From assembly GCA_947470005.1 (NCBI GenBank), contig CANISA010000075.1, positions 1 through 7,499 of the forward strand: a stretch of 7,499 nucleotides of DNA, in the 5' to 3' direction. This document shows positions 5,246-7,499 of the stretch, piece after piece. The stretch's first letter is position 1; every line of letters starts with the position of its first letter. Under the pieces are notes generated by a model. That model was given only the letters and a program-made list of their open reading frames with translations. It was not told the origin of the DNA and did not search any database. A program made the translations under genes and the position numbers. Source of the DNA: Legionellaceae bacterium (GTDB lineage Bacteria; Pseudomonadota; Gammaproteobacteria; Legionellales; Legionellaceae).

Positions 5246-6994
5246 ATGATGTTGATTAAACGGCGTGAATTACCGAGCATCGATGTGACGTTGAGTGCGT
5301 TGCCACCTATCTTGCAGCGGATCTATGCGGCTCGTGGTGTGAAGGATCTCGCGTCACTGGATAAGCGATTGCAGGCGTTGCTTTCGTTTGATCAGCTGAT
5401 GGGTATTGAACAAGCGGCGACGCGATTAAACCAGGCGCTTCGGGGACAGCAGCGGATGTTGGTGGTCGGGGATTTTGATGCGGATGGAGCGACATCCAGT
5501 GCACTTGCGGTTTCCGCACTACGCGCCATGGGGGCATTGCATGTCAGCTTTTTGGTTCCGAATCGATTTGAATTTGGGTATGGTTTAACCCCGGGCATTG
5601 TTGAGATGGCGCGCGCGAGGAATCCTGACCTGATTGTGACGGTAGACAATGGGATTAGCAGTATTGAGGGTGTTGATGCGGCGAACGCTGCGGGAATTGA
5701 TGTGTTGATTACCGATCATCATTTACCGATGGAGCATTTGCCAAACGCTGCAGCCATCGTCAATCCGAACCAAGTGGGCGATTCATTTCTGAGCAAGTCC
5801 ATTGCAGGCGTTGGGGTTATTTTTTATGTGATGTTAGCGCTACGCCAACAATTGCGTGCAAGTGGTTGGTTTCAAGAGCAGGGATTGACTGAGCCAAATA
5901 TGGCGCAGTATCTTGATTTAGTGGCTCTGGGTACGGTTGCAGATGTGGTCGCTCTGGATCAAAATAATCGCATTTTAGTGAGCCAGGGTTTAGCTAGAAT
6001 TCGTCAAGGCTTGTGTCGGCCAGGTATTCAAGCGCTGCTGGATGTGGCAGGACGAGACCGCGCCAGTTTGCGTGAAAGTGATCTAGGCTTTGCGGTTGCT
6101 CCTCGATTGAATGCCGCCGGCCGTTTGGATGACATGTCGTTAGGGATTGAATGCTTGTTGTGTGAGACCCCGGAAAAAGCCCACGCGTTTGCGCGCGAGC
6201 TGGATGAGCTGAATCAAGAGCGACGACGCATTGAAACGGAGATGAAAGATCAAGCGATCCAAGCGCTTGAACGTGTGATGTTGCCGGTCGGGCAATCGAC
6301 GAGCGATCTTCCGGTGGCGTTTTGTTTGACGCATGAATCTTGGCATCAGGGGGTGATCGGGATTTTAGCTGGCCGATTAAAAGAGCGTTACCACCGTCCT
6401 GTGATTGCATTTGCTCCGGTGAGCGAACATGAGTGGAAGGGCTCGGCGCGCTCCATGCCTGATTTAAATATTCGAGACGTGTTGGCCGCCATTGATCGAG
6501 AGAACCCTGGTGTTATTACAAAATTCGGCGGGCACGCGATGGCCGCGGGCTTAAGCTTGCATCCCAGCGCGTTTCCAGTATTCAAACAGGCCTTGCTTCT
6601 GGAAGTGGAAAAGCATTTGGATGTGTCGGCTTGTCGTGGAGAGCTTTTAAGTGATGGTTCATTGAATGCGTCCGAGCTGACGTTAAATTTAGCGCTGCAA
6701 TTACAGGAAGCCGGCCCTTGGGGTCAGTTGTTCCCGGAGCCCTTGTTTGATAACCGTTTTGACATTCTTGATCAGCGACTGGTAGGGCAGCACCATTTGA
6801 AATTAACACTCCGGCATGAAGAGGGAGGTGACGTGATCGATGCCATTGCGTTTAACGTGAATTTAGCCGAATGGCCCAATCATCGTGCGCGCATCCTGCA
6901 TGCCGCGTACAAATTGGATGTGAACACATACCGAGGCCGACGAACGGTGCAGTTGATGATTGTCTCTATGCGAGCAATACATGTGGAAACGTAA
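5246..6994 (+). CDS. recJ: Single-stranded-DNA-specific 5'-3' exonuclease RecJ
   Basis: RecJ degrades single-stranded DNA from the 5' end in RecFOR recombination, mismatch repair and base excision repair. The 582-residue product, close to E. coli RecJ in length, has the full DHH-DHHA1 set: GDFDADGATSS (75-85) with the metal-binding aspartates, VTVDNGISS (131-139), LITDHHLP (154-161), VNPN (172-175), LVALGTVADVVAL (225-237), APRLNAAGRLDD (285-296), then the DHHA1 half with HQGVIGILAGRLKERYHRPV (367-386), KGSARSMPDLNIRDVL (398-413) and KFGGHAMAAGLSL (426-438). A charged helix between the two halves (about 305-345) and a C-terminal OB-fold with PWGQLFPEPLFD (491-502) complete the usual plan. All catalytic residues appear intact. 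The ATG at 5246 is preceded by GGAGG at 5234-5238 with seven bases of spacing; a second ATG follows at 5249. It lies one base after the RpfE-like gene and has no obvious terminator behind it. Confidence 0.98.
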   Translation: MMLIKRRELPSIDVTLSALPPILQRIYAARGVKDLASLDKRLQALLSFDQLMGIEQAATRLNQALRGQQRMLVVGDFDADGATSSALAVSALRAMGALHVSFLVPNRFEFGYGLTPGIVEMARARNPDLIVTVDNGISSIEGVDAANAAGIDVLITDHHLPMEHLPNAAAIVNPNQVGDSFLSKSIAGVGVIFYVMLALRQQLRASGWFQEQGLTEPNMAQYLDLVALGTVADVVALDQNNRILVSQGLARIRQGLCRPGIQALLDVAGRDRASLRESDLGFAVAPRLNAAGRLDDMSLGIECLLCETPEKAHAFARELDELNQERRRIETEMKDQAIQALERVMLPVGQSTSDLPVAFCLTHESWHQGVIGILAGRLKERYHRPVIAFAPVSEHEWKGSARSMPDLNIRDVLAAIDRENPGVITKFGGHAMAAGLSLHPSAFPVFKQALLLEVEKHLDVSACRGELLSDGSLNASELTLNLALQLQEAGPWGQLFPEPLFDNRFDILDQRLVGQHHLKLTLRHEEGGDVIDAIAFNVNLAEWPNHRARILHAAYKLDVNTYRGRRTVQLMIVSMRAIHVET

Positions 6995-7066
6995 TGTTAG
7001 TTGATCAATCGATTTGCCCGTGAGATTGAAAATTAAAAATTCATTTGCATTCCATTTTAGACGAGT
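6995..7066. other. Short AT-rich intergenic region between convergent genes
   Basis: These 72 bases separate the convergent ends of recJ and the RND gene. They are AT-rich in the second half. They contain the perfect palindrome TTGATCAA at 7001-7008, but I see no GC-rich stem followed by a T-run on either strand, so a classical intrinsic terminator cannot be called. Confidence 0.5.
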
Positions 7067-7498
7067 CTATATATCCATAATAGACTTCGCTCTATTGAGT
7101 TTCTTTTCCTGTCGTCGCTCCTGGCATGTTTGTAGTAGCACATAAAAAATAGGAACAAAAACCACGGCAAGGCAGGTCGAAGCGAGCATACCGCTGCATA
7201 CTGCAATGCCAATTGAACGTCGTGCGTTAGCGCCCGCGCCGGTGGAAAAGACCAATGGCATCACCCCCAGAATAAAGGCAAATGACGTCATGAGGATAGG
7301 ACGAAACCGTGTTTTTGCTCCGAGAACGGCGGCTTCTATGATTGATTTATTGTGAATTTGCCGTTGTTCCCGCGCCACTTCAATAATCAAAATAGCATTT
7401 TTTGCCGCCAAGGCAATTAAAAGTAAAATGCCTATTTGCGTATACATGTTATTGGCGAGCCCAAGAAGGGATAAAACGAGCACGGTGCCGATCAATGC
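7067..7498 (-). CDS. RND (HAE1/AcrB-type) efflux pump inner-membrane subunit, C-terminal end (5' truncated by window)
   Basis: The last 143 residues of a proton-driven RND transporter, the inner-membrane pump of a tripartite drug or solute efflux complex. The frame is open to the right edge, so the TTG at 7495 is internal. Compared with E. coli AcrB, the fragment covers the last transmembrane helices: NNMYTQIGILLLIALAAKNA followed by ILIIEVA, then TRFRPILMTSFAFILGVMPL, STGAGANARRSIG and a final helix with VVFVPIFYVLLQ, ending in a basic cytoplasmic tail. The residues equivalent to AcrB Lys940 (in AAKNA), Arg971 (in TRFRP) and Thr978 (in LMTS), which belong to the proton relay, are all kept, so the transport core looks functional. 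Substrate range cannot be told from this part. Partner genes (membrane fusion protein, outer-membrane channel) would be outside the window. Confidence 0.95.
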   Translation of the reverse strand, partial: ALIGTVLVLSLLGLANNMYTQIGILLLIALAAKNAILIIEVAREQRQIHNKSIIEAAVLGAKTRFRPILMTSFAFILGVMPLVFSTGAGANARRSIGIAVCSGMLASTCLAVVFVPIFYVLLQTCQERRQEKKLNRAKSIMDI

Positions 7499-7499
7499 T

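Noticed and set aside
5994..6410. Open frame of 138 codons on the minus strand inside recJ
   Set aside because: It lies entirely within well-conserved recJ codons, its translation is a low-complexity mix rich in Ser, Pro, His and Gln, and it has no recognisable motif or ribosome binding site. The same applies to the minus-strand frames at 5307-5537, 5392-5649, 6140-6346 and 6582-6809.
7001..7008. Palindrome TTGATCAA after recJ as a terminator or operator
   Set aside because: It is only eight bases, AT-rich, without a loop or a following T-run, and an eight-base palindrome is expected by chance at this scale.
7026..7047. AT-rich GAAAATT...AATTC stretch as an intrinsic terminator
   Set aside because: The pairing has almost no G or C and there is no stable stem, so it cannot be called a terminator.
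1..7499. Window-wide defence, mobile or other novel multi-gene system
   Set aside because: All seven main genes fit known or conserved chromosomal families; I saw no transposase, integrase, terminal inverted repeats, direct repeats, tRNA attachment site or CRISPR repeat pattern.

Overview
The window looks like ordinary chromosome of a Gram-negative proteobacterium, most likely a gammaproteobacterium. The reasons are a PutA-type proline catabolic enzyme, an E. coli-like TrmL and GshB, an RND efflux pump, a proteobacterial GshA unrelated to the E. coli enzyme, and an RpfE-like gene joined to recJ, an association I recall from Xanthomonas. I cannot name a genus. No tRNA, rRNA, CRISPR array, insertion sequence, phage gene or toxin gene is visible, and there is no gene-free stretch of 300 bases or more.

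Layout from left to right. (1) The last 118 residues of PutA run off the left edge; they show the short form of PutA. (2) trmL follows 19 bases later on the same strand and probably shares a transcript. (3) A TauE/SafE-type sulfur-compound permease lies on the minus strand and overlaps the end of trmL by 8 bases; its base composition is poorer in G+C than its neighbours. (4) An intergenic stretch of about 130 bases separates it from gshA-gshB, which overlap by ATGA and encode both steps of glutathione synthesis. (5) A small Mth938-like protein is encoded on the minus strand and overlaps the end of gshB by 18 bases. (6) It diverges from an RpfE-like gene that is followed one base later by recJ. 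The short region between the Mth938-like and RpfE-like genes holds two back-to-back sigma70-like promoters whose -10 boxes fall on the same bases. (7) The C-terminal end of an RND efflux pump subunit enters from the right on the minus strand.

The genes form several independent housekeeping units rather than one system: proline oxidation plus tRNA wobble methylation; thiol metabolism (glutathione synthesis, with a possible sulfur exporter opposite); DNA repair (RecJ) with a partner of unknown role; and efflux. I found no convincing new multi-gene system. The points most worth a second look are the shared promoter between the Mth938-like and RpfE-like genes, the RpfE-like protein coupled to recJ with an eight-G run in its conserved motif, the compositional shift over the permease, and the start-site choice of gshA.
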